Shown here one piece after another: positions 9,308 through 17,955 of a stretch of DNA of 64,000 nt. The DNA comes from Lachnospiraceae bacterium (GTDB lineage Bacteria > Bacillota > Clostridia > Lachnospirales > Lachnospiraceae), in the NCBI GenBank assembly GCA_022510615.1, contig JAFLTC010000012.1, forward strand, positions 1 through 64,000, written 5' to 3'. Positions within the stretch are counted from its first letter, which is position 1. The number at the start of each line of letters is the position of its first letter. The notes under the pieces were generated by a model. That model was not told the DNA's origin and did not search any database. It worked only from the letters and a program-made list of their open reading frames with translations. Both the position numbers and the translations under genes were made by a program.

Positions 9308-10189
9308 TTATCCTTTTACCGAACCAAGGGCAATTCCCCTGATAATAAATTTGGACAAGCACAGATATACGATAATCAATGGTATAATGGCAAGACCAAG
9401 AACCATGTACACCTTTCCTAAGTCAAAGTTACCGTTGGCCTCTGCATTCAGTCCGGCGATAACTAACGGAAGTGTCGCATTCGGATTGTTGGTATCGATA
9501 ATCAGCTGTGGCAGGAAGAAGTTGTTCCAGGATGCCACGAACTGGAAAATCATCTGTACTGCCATGGCTGGTTTTAAGATCGGCAATACCACAAAGTTAA
9601 AGATGTAAAATTCGTGTCCGCCGTCAATACGCCCTGCCTCTACGATTTCCATCGGCAGAGAGCTCTCCATATACTGCTTAATGAAGAAGAATACGCCCGG
9701 TGTAGCAAGCATCGGGAAAATAAGCGGAATATAGGAATTCATCATTCCCCATCCTCTTATCATCTCCACATAACCGAGAGCGGATACCTGAGTCGGCACC
9801 ATCAGGATAACCATGATAAACACAAATGCCGCCTTTTTCAACCGGAAATCATAGGCGTAAAGACCGTATGCCGTCAGCGAAGAGATATATACACTGACCA
9901 CACAGGAAATTGCCGCCACAATAAGGCTGTTTAGCATGGCATCAAAGACCGGTTTATTCGTATCAATCAGTACCTTGTGAAAGTTGTCCAAAAAGGATGT
10001 GCCAGGAATCAGGTTAAAGGTGCTGGACAAAGTGGCATGATCCTTTGTCAGATTCACAAGCAGTACAACAAATGGGAACAATGCAATCACACAAACAACA
10101 GCAAGTACAATATAGGAAATAATCCGCCGCAGAATCAAAATTCTGTGACCACGGATTTCTGCAGCCGTCAGCGTCGTATTTTTAGCCAT
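9308..10189 (-). CDS. Carbohydrate ABC transporter permease (MalG type)
   Basis: This 293-residue inner-membrane permease has about six hydrophobic segments; the first lies at about 20-45. The EAA-loop region reads MEIVEAGRIDGGHEFYIF (about residues 180-197), where the permease contacts the ATPase. It pairs with the MalF-type permease directly upstream (the genes abut at 10189/10190) and with the binding lipoprotein at 11304-12710. No ATPase gene is present, so as in many Firmicutes sugar systems an ATPase encoded elsewhere (MsmK/MsmX type) is probably shared. The divergent GH94 cellobiose phosphorylase suggests that the sugar is cellobiose or a short beta-glucan. GGGGG lies upstream of the ATG. 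Confidence 0.92.
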   Translation of the reverse strand: MAKNTTLTAAEIRGHRILILRRIISYIVLAVVCVIALFPFVVLLVNLTKDHATLSSTFNLIPGTSFLDNFHKVLIDTNKPVFDAMLNSLIVAAISCVVSVYISSLTAYGLYAYDFRLKKAAFVFIMVILMVPTQVSALGYVEMIRGWGMMNSYIPLIFPMLATPGVFFFIKQYMESSLPMEIVEAGRIDGGHEFYIFNFVVLPILKPAMAVQMIFQFVASWNNFFLPQLIIDTNNPNATLPLVIAGLNAEANGNFDLGKVYMVLGLAIIPLIIVYLCLSKFIIRGIALGSVKG

Positions 10190-11185
10190 TTACTGCACCC
10201 CCTTTTTCGCATCTTTCATTGCCTTCTTCTTTGCCTTCTTATAAGCTCTTGCTTCCTTATCATCATCACTCTGCATCATTCGGAATAGGAAAATTCCTAT
10301 AATACCGGCAACAAAGAAGAGAATGACAGATTCTGTCGCAGCCAGTCCCACGTCACCGGAGCCTCCGATACCGGCACTGATATCCATCACTACTGTCTTG
10401 GCAATACCGCCCGGTCCGCCGGCACTGTTGGTAATCAGCTGCGGAATATCAAACATCTGAAGACCACCAATCATAGAAGTAACTAACACATACAGCATAA
10501 TCGGCTTCAGCATCGGAATCGTAATCTTTCTGAACTGTTGGGAAGCCGTGGCGCCGTCAATGGAGGAAGCCTCATACAAAGCCGGGTCAATTCCCATAAT
10601 ACCAGCCATTAAAAGAATGGTAGTATTTCCTGTCCACATCAAAAAGTTAATAAAAGCAATGATAATTCGGACGCCCCATTCGCTGTTTAAAAAATCAAAT
10701 GGTGCTCCACCAGTCAGGTCTGCCAATATATTATTAACCGGTCCTGTTACCGAAAATAATTTACTAAACAATACGGCAATCGAAGATGCCATCAGCATAT
10801 TCGGAAGGTACAAAATAACCTTTACCGCTCCCGTTCCCCTCAGTTTCAGACGAATGTCCGTAAACCAGGAGGCAAAGAGCAGGGAAACTAAAATCTGTGG
10901 AATAAATCCCAAAAGCCAGAGTATAAATGTATTACCAAAATATTCTACAATACGCCCCTCTGTAAAGACCTTGATATAATTACCGAATCCAACAAACTCT
11001 TCTACTGTTTCGAATACATCCTTATACTTTGTGAAGAAACTGTTGGAAAAGGTCATAATCAATGGATACAGCTGAAAAACAGAGTACGCAATAAAGAATG
11101 GCAGTATAAAAATAATGCCCCATTTTCCATATTTCAATTTGTGTGGGCGCTGGTACGCATGTGCCTGTGGTGTCTTTCCAGCCAT
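10190..11185 (-). CDS. Carbohydrate ABC transporter permease (MalF type)
   Basis: This 331-residue permease has a Lys-rich cytoplasmic N-terminus and about six membrane segments (first at about 24-46). Its EAA loop reads PALYEASSIDGATASQQF (about 205-222). The C-terminus is very Lys-rich. It is the larger partner of the MalG-type permease that follows without a gap. The start has a GGGGG ribosome site. A hairpin with a T-tract lies between this gene and the binding-protein gene upstream, so the permeases are probably made in lower amounts than the binding protein. Family and role as a sugar importer subunit are clear; the substrate is inferred from the neighbouring phosphorylase. Confidence 0.92.
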   Translation of the reverse strand: MAGKTPQAHAYQRPHKLKYGKWGIIFILPFFIAYSVFQLYPLIMTFSNSFFTKYKDVFETVEEFVGFGNYIKVFTEGRIVEYFGNTFILWLLGFIPQILVSLLFASWFTDIRLKLRGTGAVKVILYLPNMLMASSIAVLFSKLFSVTGPVNNILADLTGGAPFDFLNSEWGVRIIIAFINFLMWTGNTTILLMAGIMGIDPALYEASSIDGATASQQFRKITIPMLKPIMLYVLVTSMIGGLQMFDIPQLITNSAGGPGGIAKTVVMDISAGIGGSGDVGLAATESVILFFVAGIIGIFLFRMMQSDDDKEARAYKKAKKKAMKDAKKGVQ

Positions 11186-11222
11186 AAAATCCCCCTTTAC
11201 CTTTGATAAAATAAATGTTGGA

Positions 11223-11258
11223 TAAAAACAGCGGGAGGGGACAAGCCCCGTCCCGCTG
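11223..11258 (-). terminator. Leaky terminator between binding protein and permeases
   Basis: On the minus strand, CAGCGGGA-C-GGGG, loop CTTGT, then CCCC-TCCCGCTG (11258-11229) is followed by TTTTTA. It lies inside the transport operon, between the lipoprotein gene and the first permease gene. Partial termination here would keep the binding protein in excess; the effect is inferred. Confidence 0.65.
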
Positions 11259-11303
11259 CCTGTATACAGTTACAAATTGTGAACTACCCATTTATTGAGT
11301 AAT

Positions 11304-12710
11304 TTATTTGCTCAGTGCAGGATAACTCTTAATAGTCATATCCTTCCAGTTTTCAATTGCTTCTTCTTTCGTTGACTTTCCGTTATAGTAATCAGCCATT
11401 GCCGTCATCAGGTTCTCAAAGCACATCTGGTCATATGGAGAAAGATAAGACATGTTAATCTTGTCAATACCTGCTGACAGACCCTCAACCAAGGACTGTC
11501 CGCCAAGGAATGCAGAAGTAACACCGTCTGCCACCAGCTTATCATTTGCCTTCTTGTTATTTACAAACTCCTGGAAATCGATGGTCAGGTTATACATATT
11601 ATCGGTATCGCAGCAAAGTGTCTTCATAATATCAGCAACCAGTGCTGCATTATCGGTTCCTTTAGCACCGCAGATGAAGGTTCCGCCCCAGTTAAATGCC
11701 TGTGGTCCTTCACAAACTGCCCAGTCACCGTAGCTTCCGCCAGGTTCATAGGTACCGTCGTCATTTTTCTTCGCACCGGATCCCTCTGACATAGAGAAGT
11801 TAATTAACCATGCCGGTCCAAAGTATCCGAATACATTACCATTCTTTTTAAAGCCTGCCGACCAGTCATCAGACCACAGAGCAGTCTTAGCATTGTAACC
11901 GTTGTCTGTGTACTCTTTTGTGGCGTCAATCCACTTTTCAATCTCAGGGTCGATCTGAAGCTTTTTATCATCGCTTACCCATTTCTGTGTCACGTTAGCG
12001 GCGTATACTCTGAGGGCATCACTAAAGCCGGAAAGCATTGTGATTTTTCCGTCAGATTTTTCTTTTACTGTCTGGGCAGCTGCTGTGAACTTATCCCAGT
12101 CACTTACCTGCTCCTGAATTTTTGCCGGATCATCGGTACCGAAAATCTCTTTTGCATAGGAACGTCTGTAAATGAATCCAGCCGGGTTTGCCTGCCATGT
12201 TACACCACGGAGTATTCCGGAAGCATCAGTAGCAGCTGTCTTTGTGAAATCATACATCTGGCTCAGATCGCTATCTGTTATGCCAAGTGCTGAAATCGGA
12301 GCAGCCATGTCTGAGCTTGTGTACTTGTTTACATAGTCTGTTTCGCAGAGGAAGATATCTACCTTATCGTCTGCTGCTGCACTATCCTGTGCGGCAAGTG
12401 CGGCATCCAGTTTATCCTGATAGTTGCTTCCCTGGTTTGCATTCTGGATGATGTTTACTTTTACATCACCGATGGATTTCGTCTTTTTGTCGTAATCCTT
12501 GTAATATTTCTCGAATCTGTTCTGGAAGTCATCATTCCATACGTAGATATTCAGCACCTTTCCGCCGCCATCTGCGATGGTCTCTACCTGAGTACTGGAA
12601 TCATTGTTACTTCCTTCATTGGTGTTTGCTTCGTCACCACTGCCGCAGGCTGTCATCATGCCGACAATCATTGTCAGAGATAACGCTACTGCCAACCATT
12701 TTTTCATCAT
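11304..12710 (-). CDS. Extracellular sugar-binding lipoprotein (family 1 solute-binding)
   Basis: The 468-residue precursor has a lipoprotein signal with the lipobox MTAC (Cys at about residue 22), followed by a Ser/Asn/Asp-rich linker. The rest is a family 1 solute-binding fold (COG1653 type), with LNIYVWNDDFQNRF at the start of the mature domain. It would be anchored to the outer face of the membrane and deliver a sugar to the two permeases downstream. The start ATG-ATG has AGGAGG eight bases upstream. The regulator gene upstream ends 116 bp before, and I found no copy of the LacI-type operator word in that gap. Transcription may come by read-through from the regulator promoter or from a promoter I could not recognise. 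Substrate inferred as cellobiose or cellodextrin. Confidence 0.92.
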   Translation of the reverse strand: MMKKWLAVALSLTMIVGMMTACGSGDEANTNEGSNNDSSTQVETIADGGGKVLNIYVWNDDFQNRFEKYYKDYDKKTKSIGDVKVNIIQNANQGSNYQDKLDAALAAQDSAAADDKVDIFLCETDYVNKYTSSDMAAPISALGITDSDLSQMYDFTKTAATDASGILRGVTWQANPAGFIYRRSYAKEIFGTDDPAKIQEQVSDWDKFTAAAQTVKEKSDGKITMLSGFSDALRVYAANVTQKWVSDDKKLQIDPEIEKWIDATKEYTDNGYNAKTALWSDDWSAGFKKNGNVFGYFGPAWLINFSMSEGSGAKKNDDGTYEPGGSYGDWAVCEGPQAFNWGGTFICGAKGTDNAALVADIMKTLCCDTDNMYNLTIDFQEFVNNKKANDKLVADGVTSAFLGGQSLVEGLSAGIDKINMSYLSPYDQMCFENLMTAMADYYNGKSTKEEAIENWKDMTIKSYPALSK

Positions 12711-12735
12711 AAATATTTCCTCCTAACTATAATTC

Positions 12736-12749
12736 GGGAATACATTCCC
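12736..12749. promoter_or_regulatory. Perfect 14-bp palindrome upstream of the binding-protein gene
   Basis: GGGAATACATTCCC lies about 20 bases before the ribosome site of the lipoprotein gene. It could be an operator or a small leader hairpin. It does not resemble the two putative LacI sites at 13864 and 13996. Confidence 0.35.
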
Positions 12750-12826
12750 TTTGTTTGGTGTTTTGCTCGCTCTCCCTGACAACCTGTGTCAGACGCGTTT
12801 AGGCACGCTGCCGGATTGCTCGCTTA

Positions 12827-13837
12827 TTATTTACATTGCAGAACCGACTTTCCCTGAACCAATTCACCTTTCACGACAATCCGCTCAATCAGTGCTGATT
12901 CCGGTTTTTCAATCAGCTCGATGAGTTTTTTTGCCGCTATCCGTCCGAGTTCCTGCGTGTTCTGCTTGTACGTCGTAATCTTAGGTTCCATGACCTGCGC
13001 AATTCGCTGTCCGTCGTACCCCACTACGGAAATATCCGCCGGGATGGAAAGACCTTGGCGCTCAATTACATTAATACCGCCGATACAGGAAAAATCATCC
13101 GGGTATATGATACAGGTGGGTCTGTCCTGTAATGATAATAATTTCTCTGTTAATTTTGCCGACACATCCGGTGCGTGGTATACGCCTTCCTGCATATATT
13201 CCTTTCTCACCGGTATGCCGAACCGTTTCATGGTCTGAAAAAAACTGTTCAGACGGCTCTGGGTAACGGATGAATCCGCCCCATGAATATAAGCTATTTT
13301 TTCATGTCCCTGCCTTATTATATAAGTAACCAATTCTTCCATTCCATATACATTGTCAGAAAGAATACAGGTACGGTTATCAAACACAAAATCAATGGTA
13401 ATTACCGGTATATCGCCGTTTACAAGCTCCTTTAATTCCTCTGTGGAAAAGTCCACACAGGCTACCAGTACACCATCCACACCACGATATTTACTGTGTT
13501 CATAATAGGAAAAAATATTCTTCCCTGCATGTCTGCTGATAAACGTAATATCGTAGCCCTCTTCTTCCGCGCCCCGGCGGAAGCTGTCCAGTACATGAGA
13601 GAAATAGGAATGGGTCAGTCCGCTGTCCGCCTCATCTACAAACAAAACACCTAAATTATAACTCCGGTTGGTCTTCAATGCTCTGGCAGATGAGTTTGGC
13701 AGATAACCGAGTTCCTTTGCTACCCGGCAAATGCGTTCCCTGGTTTCCCGGCTTATGTCACCTCTGTTATTCAAGGCCTTGCTGACCGTAGCCACAGAAA
13801 CCTGACAACGCTGGGATATGTCCTTCATGGATACCAT
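12827..13837 (-). CDS. LacI/GalR family transcriptional regulator of the cellobiose locus
   Basis: This 336-residue protein has the usual family length. Residues 1-60 carry the LacI helix-turn-helix (MKDISQRCQVSVATVSKAL) and hinge helix (SSARALKTNRSYNLG). Residues about 60-330 are the periplasmic-binding-protein-like sugar domain. It lies between the transporter genes (same strand) and the divergent GH94 gene. The divergent region contains two identical 14-bp words (AATCGTTTTCGTTA), one at each predicted start site. It therefore probably represses both itself and the phosphorylase until a beta-glucoside or derivative binds. The start has GAGGG six bases upstream. Confidence 0.92.
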   Translation of the reverse strand: MVSMKDISQRCQVSVATVSKALNNRGDISRETRERICRVAKELGYLPNSSARALKTNRSYNLGVLFVDEADSGLTHSYFSHVLDSFRRGAEEEGYDITFISRHAGKNIFSYYEHSKYRGVDGVLVACVDFSTEELKELVNGDIPVITIDFVFDNRTCILSDNVYGMEELVTYIIRQGHEKIAYIHGADSSVTQSRLNSFFQTMKRFGIPVRKEYMQEGVYHAPDVSAKLTEKLLSLQDRPTCIIYPDDFSCIGGINVIERQGLSIPADISVVGYDGQRIAQVMEPKITTYKQNTQELGRIAAKKLIELIEKPESALIERIVVKGELVQGKSVLQCK

Positions 13838-13863
13838 TTATTTCCCTCTTTTTATAATTTCTT

Positions 13864-13877
13864 AATCGTTTTCGTTA
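13864..13877. promoter_or_regulatory. Putative LacI-type operator O1 (regulator start site)
   Basis: The word AATCGTTTTCGTTA, containing the CG-N4-CG core seen in LacI/GalR operators, overlaps the predicted transcription start of the regulator (its -10 is at 13882-13887). An identical copy lies 132 bp away. Confidence 0.6.
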
Positions 13878-13881
13878 CTTT

Positions 13882-13910
13882 ACTGTACCACAATTTATAC
13901 AATACGTCAA
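13882..13910 (-). promoter_or_regulatory. SigA-type promoter for the LacI regulator
   Basis: On the minus strand: TTGACG (13910-13905), a 17-bp spacer, TACAGT (13887-13882). The leader is about 40 nt to the ATG at 13837. Confidence 0.6.
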
Positions 13911-13953
13911 TATATTTTGCAAAAAAATTGGTAATAATAGACAAAAATATCTG

Positions 13954-13982
13954 TTGCTTTTCCGAATGACATCTTATATAAT
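13954..13982 (+). promoter_or_regulatory. SigA-type promoter for the GH94 gene
   Basis: TTGCTT (13954-13959), a 17-bp spacer, TATAAT (13977-13982). Operator O2 begins 13 bases after the -10, so a bound repressor would block initiation. Confidence 0.65.
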
Positions 13983-13995
13983 AAAATTATTGCGA

Positions 13996-14009
13996 AATCG
14001 TTTTCGTTA
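13996..14009. promoter_or_regulatory. Putative LacI-type operator O2 (GH94 start site)
   Basis: Second exact copy of AATCGTTTTCGTTA, just downstream of the predicted start of the phosphorylase transcript. Having the same word at both divergent starts is the main argument that it is the binding site of the local LacI protein. Confidence 0.65.
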
Positions 14010-14014
14010 TTCTG

Positions 14015-14034
14015 GCATAACAACGCCGTTATGC
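14015..14034. repeat. Intergenic palindrome GCATAAC, copy 1
   Basis: GCATAAC-AACGCC-GTTATGC, a perfect 7-bp stem, lies in the leader of the phosphorylase gene. The minus strand of 20889-20908 carries GCATAACAATGCCGTTATAC, identical at 18 of 20 positions. Confidence 0.5.
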
Positions 14035-14069
14035 ACACCATACGCAGCCGCGAAGAAAGGGAGGAAACT

Positions 14070-16508
14070 ATGAAATTTGGCTATTTTGATGACGCCCACA
14101 AAGAGTACGTCATTACAACACCGAAAACACCATTGCCCTGGATTAACTATCTGGGCAGTACCGATTTTTTCTCACTGATATCAAATACCTGTGGAGGCTA
14201 CAGTTTCTATAGGGATGCAAAGCTGCTCCGCCTGACCAGATACCGATATAACAACATTCCGGGAGATGAGGGCGGACGCTATTTCTATATTAAGGATAAG
14301 GATACCATCTGGAATCCGGGCTGGATGCCTGTAAAAACTGAGTTAGACGCCTATGAATGTCATCACGGCATGGGATATACCCGTATTTTATCCAAAAAGA
14401 ACGATATTCATTCAGACCTGCTCACCTTTGTGCCGGTTTCGGATCGCTGTGAAGTCAATCAGCTAACCCTGACAAACGATTCATCGGAAACAAAGGAAAT
14501 CAAACTCTTTTCATATATTGAATTTTGTCTCTGGAATGCCATGGACGATATGACAAATTTCCAGAGGAACTTAAACACCGGCGAAGTAGAGGTGATAGGC
14601 TCTACAATTTATCATAAAACGGAGTACAGAGAACGCCGCAACCATTATGCGGTCTTTTCTGTAAATCAGGAAATTGATGGTTTCGATACAAGCCGGGATG
14701 TCTTTCTAGGTGCTTACCGTGGTGTGGCAGACCCGGTTGTGGTGGAAAACGGAAAAGCCGAAAATTCTGTGGCCAGCGGCTGGTATCCGATTGGCTCCCA
14801 CCAGTTTAACATTACTCTGAAGGCCGGGGAGAGTAAATCTTTCATTTTTGTACTGGGCTATTGTGAAAATCCGGAAGAAGAAAAATTTGAAGCACCAAAT
14901 GTAATCAATAAGAAGCCGGCGAAGGAGCTTCTTTCCAAATACCAGACAGAGGAGCAGGTGGCAGAAGCTTTTGATAAACTGAACAATCACTGGGATTCCC
15001 TGTTATCGAAATATACAGTAAATTCCGGGGATGATAAACTGAACCGAATGGTAAATATATGGAATCAGTACCAGTGTATGGTTACCTTTAATATGTCCCG
15101 CTCTGCTTCCTACTATGAATCCGGTATCGGACGGGGTATGGGATTCAGGGATTCCTGTCAGGATTTGCTGGGCTTTGTCCATCTGATTCCGGACCGCGCC
15201 AGAGAGCGTATTATCGACATCGCTTCCACCCAGTTTGAAGACGGAAGCGCCTATCATCAGTACCAGCCTCTGACAAAGAAGGGAAACAGCGATATCGGCA
15301 GTGGTTTCAATGACGACCCGCTTTGGCTGATTGCCGGCACTTCCGCTTATATACGGGAAACCGGTGATTTCTCCATTCTGGATGAAAAGGTTCCATACGA
15401 TAATGATATGAGCGTTGCCACTTCTTTGTTTGAGCATTTAACAAGGTCCTTTGATTATATTATCAATCACAGAGGACCGCACAATCTGCCACTAATCGGA
15501 CGGGCAGACTGGAATGACTGCCTAAACCTCAACTGCTTTTCCAAAGAACCGGGAGAATCCTTCCAGACCTTTGGTCCAAGCGAGGGACCGGTAGCGGAGT
15601 CTGTATTTATTGCCGGTATGTTTGTCAAATACGGAAAGGAATATGCTGATCTCTGCGACGCTATAGGAAAACCGGAGGAGGCTGCCCGTGCCCGTACCGC
15701 TGTAGAGGATATGGTAAAAGCCATTGAAAAAGATGGCTGGGACGGCGAATGGTTTATCCGTGCCTATGATGCCAATGGGGATAAGGTCGGTTCCAAGGAA
15801 TGTGCAGAGGGTCAGATTTATATTGAGCCTCAGGGCTTCTGTGTCCTGGCAGGCGTCGGAGTGGAAAACGGACTTGCAAAAAAAGCTCTGGATTCCGTAA
15901 AAGAACGACTGGACACCAAGTACGGCATCGTAATTCTCCAGCCACCGTACAGCAAATACTATCTGAACCTGGGAGAGATTTCTTCCTATCCGCCGGGTTA
16001 TAAGGAAAACGCCGGTATCTTCTGCCATAACAATCCGTGGATTTCTGCTGCGGAGACACAAATCGGCCGTGGAGACCGCGCCTTTGAAATTTACCGGAAA
16101 ACCTGTCCGGCATATATTGAAGATATCAGTGAAATCCACCGCACGGAGCCTTATGTCTATTCCCAGATGATAGCAGGAAAGGATGCCAAATTCTTTGGCG
16201 AGGCGAAAAACAGCTGGCTCACCGGAACGGCTGCCTGGACCTTTATGAACGTTTCCCAGTATATTCTCGGTGTGCAGCCAACTCTGCAGGGACTCAGCAT
16301 CAACCCGTGTGTACCGAAGAATTTCGGCGATTTCCAGATAACGAGAAAATATAGAAATGTGGAATACCGCATCCGGGTTGAGAACCCTTCCAACGTGGAA
16401 AAGGGCGTAAAGGAATTAATTGTAAATGGTAATAGTTTAGGAGCGACTACGGTGATTCCTTATGATGAAGCGCAGGAGTGTGTGGATGTTAAGGTTGTAA
16501 TGGGGTGA
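14070..16508 (+). CDS. cbp: Cellobiose phosphorylase (GH94)
   Basis: This 812-residue cytoplasmic enzyme should convert cellobiose plus phosphate to glucose 1-phosphate plus glucose, saving ATP. From memory it closely resembles clostridial cellobiose phosphorylases along its whole length, including the N-terminal MKFGYFDD, the segment [11 protein letters not shown], and [14 protein letters not shown] in the (alpha/alpha)6 barrel. The WND motif (ADWNDCLN) puts the family's general acid at D483. I start at ATG 14070 because GGGAGG lies six bases upstream and the family begins there; the frame is open 13 codons further up without a ribosome site. It is divergent from its LacI regulator and the sugar ABC genes. 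A related disaccharide specificity (cellodextrin, chitobiose) is possible but less likely. Confidence 0.93.
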   Translation: MKFGYFDDAHKEYVITTPKTPLPWINYLGSTDFFSLISNTCGGYSFYRDAKLLRLTRYRYNNIPGDEGGRYFYIKDKDTIWNPGWMPVKTELDAYECHHGMGYTRILSKKNDIHSDLLTFVPVSDRCEVNQLTLTNDSSETKEIKLFSYIEFCLWNAMDDMTNFQRNLNTGEVEVIGSTIYHKTEYRERRNHYAVFSVNQEIDGFDTSRDVFLGAYRGVADPVVVENGKAENSVASGWYPIGSHQFNITLKAGESKSFIFVLGYCENPEEEKFEAPNVINKKPAKELLSKYQTEEQVAEAFDKLNNHWDSLLSKYTVNSGDDKLNRMVNIWNQYQCMVTFNMSRSASYYESGIGRGMGFRDSCQDLLGFVHLIPDRARERIIDIASTQFEDGSAYHQYQPLTKKGNSDIGSGFNDDPLWLIAGTSAYIRETGDFSILDEKVPYDNDMSVATSLFEHLTRSFDYIINHRGPHNLPLIGRADWNDCLNLNCFSKEPGESFQTFGPSEGPVAESVFIAGMFVKYGKEYADLCDAIGKPEEAARARTAVEDMVKAIEKDGWDGEWFIRAYDANGDKVGSKECAEGQIYIEPQGFCVLAGVGVENGLAKKALDSVKERLDTKYGIVILQPPYSKYYLNLGEISSYPPGYKENAGIFCHNNPWISAAETQIGRGDRAFEIYRKTCPAYIEDISEIHRTEPYVYSQMIAGKDAKFFGEAKNSWLTGTAAWTFMNVSQYILGVQPTLQGLSINPCVPKNFGDFQITRKYRNVEYRIRVENPSNVEKGVKELIVNGNSLGATTVIPYDEAQECVDVKVVMG

Positions 16509-16545
16509 GACGTTAAGTAGTTGTTACTTTCGCAGTGCAAATACG

Positions 16546-16620
16546 AGAAAATCCCACTAATCAGTGAGAGCATTTAATGTGAAGCATTACTTCTGCTCGA
16601 ATCGATTAGTGGGATTTTCT
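16546..16620. terminator. Long-stem hairpin between convergent cbp and hflX
   Basis: A perfect 17-bp inverted repeat (16546-16562 and 16604-16620) encloses 41 nt that can itself fold (GAGCA/TGCTC and AATG/CATT). A TTTTCT or AGAAAA run lies within each arm. It lies between the stops of two convergent genes, so bidirectional termination is the simple reading. The stem is much longer than other terminators here, and the inner loop carries GAAGCAT, as do hairpins in the pyrK-pyrD gap; it may be a repeat-family member. Confidence 0.6.
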
Positions 16621-16643
16621 TGATTATTTAACACTACCGAAAG

Positions 16644-17894
16644 TCACAACTTCCCTTCGATTTCCGCCGGCACACTGGCACGGACAAAAATTCCCGCCTC
16701 GGTATACTCCTCTTCTTCCAGCTTTCCATACTGCCTGATAAGCTGGATTTTACCTGCCTCGTCATAGGAAAAGGTCCTCTCGATTCTGACAAAGCCGGCA
16801 TTTAACAGCCTCTCTGCCTTTTCCAGTAAATCCTCCAGTCCCTTTCCTTCCCTTGCCGATATAAAAACGGAATCATCACACTGTAAATCCTTTAATCCCA
16901 TCTTTGACTCCGGCTCTATCTTGTCGATTTTATTAAAGGCGGTAAGAATCGGCTTATCTCCCACTTCCAGTTCCTTTAGTGTGTCATACACAACTTCCAT
17001 CTGAAGAGAATATTTCGGATTGGAAGCATCCACCACATGCAAAATTAAATCCGCATACTTTGCCTCCTCCAGCGTCGAACGAAATGCCCGGACTAAAGAA
17101 TGGGGCAGCTTGCTGATAAAACCAACGGTATCGGTAAATAGTATTTTCTGCCCGTCCTCCAGCTCCAACGCCCGGGTAGTAGGGTCTAATGTAGCAAACA
17201 GCTTGTCCTCTTCCAATACTTTCGCCTCTGTCAATGTATTTAACAGGGTGGACTTTCCGGCATTGGTGTACCCCACAATGGCCACTGTCGGCATCTGGTT
17301 TTTCACACGCTGTCTCCGCAGGGTTTCCCGGTTTTGCACAACCTCTTTTAACTGGCGGTTGAGAATGGAAATGCGCTCCTTAATCAGACGCCGGTCCACC
17401 TCCAGCTTTTTCTCACCGGGACCTCTCGTTCCGATTCCTCCTCCCAGACGGGACAGGGATTTTCCCAAACCCACAAGCCGGGAAGCACGGTATCTGAGCT
17501 GTGCCAGTTCCACCTGTAATTTCCCTTCGCTGGTCTTTGCATGGGCGGCAAAAATATCCAGAATCATAACCGTCCGGTCAATGACCTTCACCTGTAATTC
17601 CTCCTGCAGATTCGTAATCTGTGCCGGAGATAATTCATCGTCACAGACAATGGCATCTGCCCTTTCCCATTGGATTAAGGATAACAGCTCCTCCATTTTC
17701 CCCTTTCCGATGTAAGTGCCAGGATGAATCGCTTCCCTTTTCTGAATCAGACGCCCCACTGCCTCGGCCCCTGCCGTTTCCGAAAGTTCCTGTAACTCAT
17801 CCAGGGAATATTCCACGTCGGTTCCGTCATCAGTGTCCACCGCTACCAGTATGACTTTTTCTTTTTCTTCGGAAGTATCCAGCAATTTTGTCAT
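16644..17894 (-). CDS. hflX: GTPase HflX
   Basis: This 416-residue ribosome-associated GTPase has the N-terminal HflX domain (about 1-190, with GKGKMEEL and GTRGPGEKKLE) and a coiled segment before the G domain. The G domain carries GYTNAGKST (P-loop), DTVGFISKLP (G3) and NKID (G4), followed by a short C-terminal domain. HflX binds the 50S subunit and splits or rescues stalled or hibernating ribosomes. I place the start at ATG 17894 (MTKLLD) because GGAGG lies five bases upstream; the earlier in-frame ATG overlaps that site. It is the last gene of a long run that starts with ireB, 49 nt after birA. Confidence 0.95.
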   Translation of the reverse strand: MTKLLDTSEEKEKVILVAVDTDDGTDVEYSLDELQELSETAGAEAVGRLIQKREAIHPGTYIGKGKMEELLSLIQWERADAIVCDDELSPAQITNLQEELQVKVIDRTVMILDIFAAHAKTSEGKLQVELAQLRYRASRLVGLGKSLSRLGGGIGTRGPGEKKLEVDRRLIKERISILNRQLKEVVQNRETLRRQRVKNQMPTVAIVGYTNAGKSTLLNTLTEAKVLEEDKLFATLDPTTRALELEDGQKILFTDTVGFISKLPHSLVRAFRSTLEEAKYADLILHVVDASNPKYSLQMEVVYDTLKELEVGDKPILTAFNKIDKIEPESKMGLKDLQCDDSVFISAREGKGLEDLLEKAERLLNAGFVRIERTFSYDEAGKIQLIRQYGKLEEEEYTEAGIFVRASVPAEIEGKL

Positions 17895-17955
17895 TTCATC
17901 CTCCATTCCGAAGCGTCAGCATGATTATTCTCACTGCACTCCATTACTATAGGAT

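Noticed and set aside
15522-16139. 205-codon minus-strand frame inside the GH94 gene
   Set aside because: Shadow; the plus-strand enzyme is recognised over its full length.
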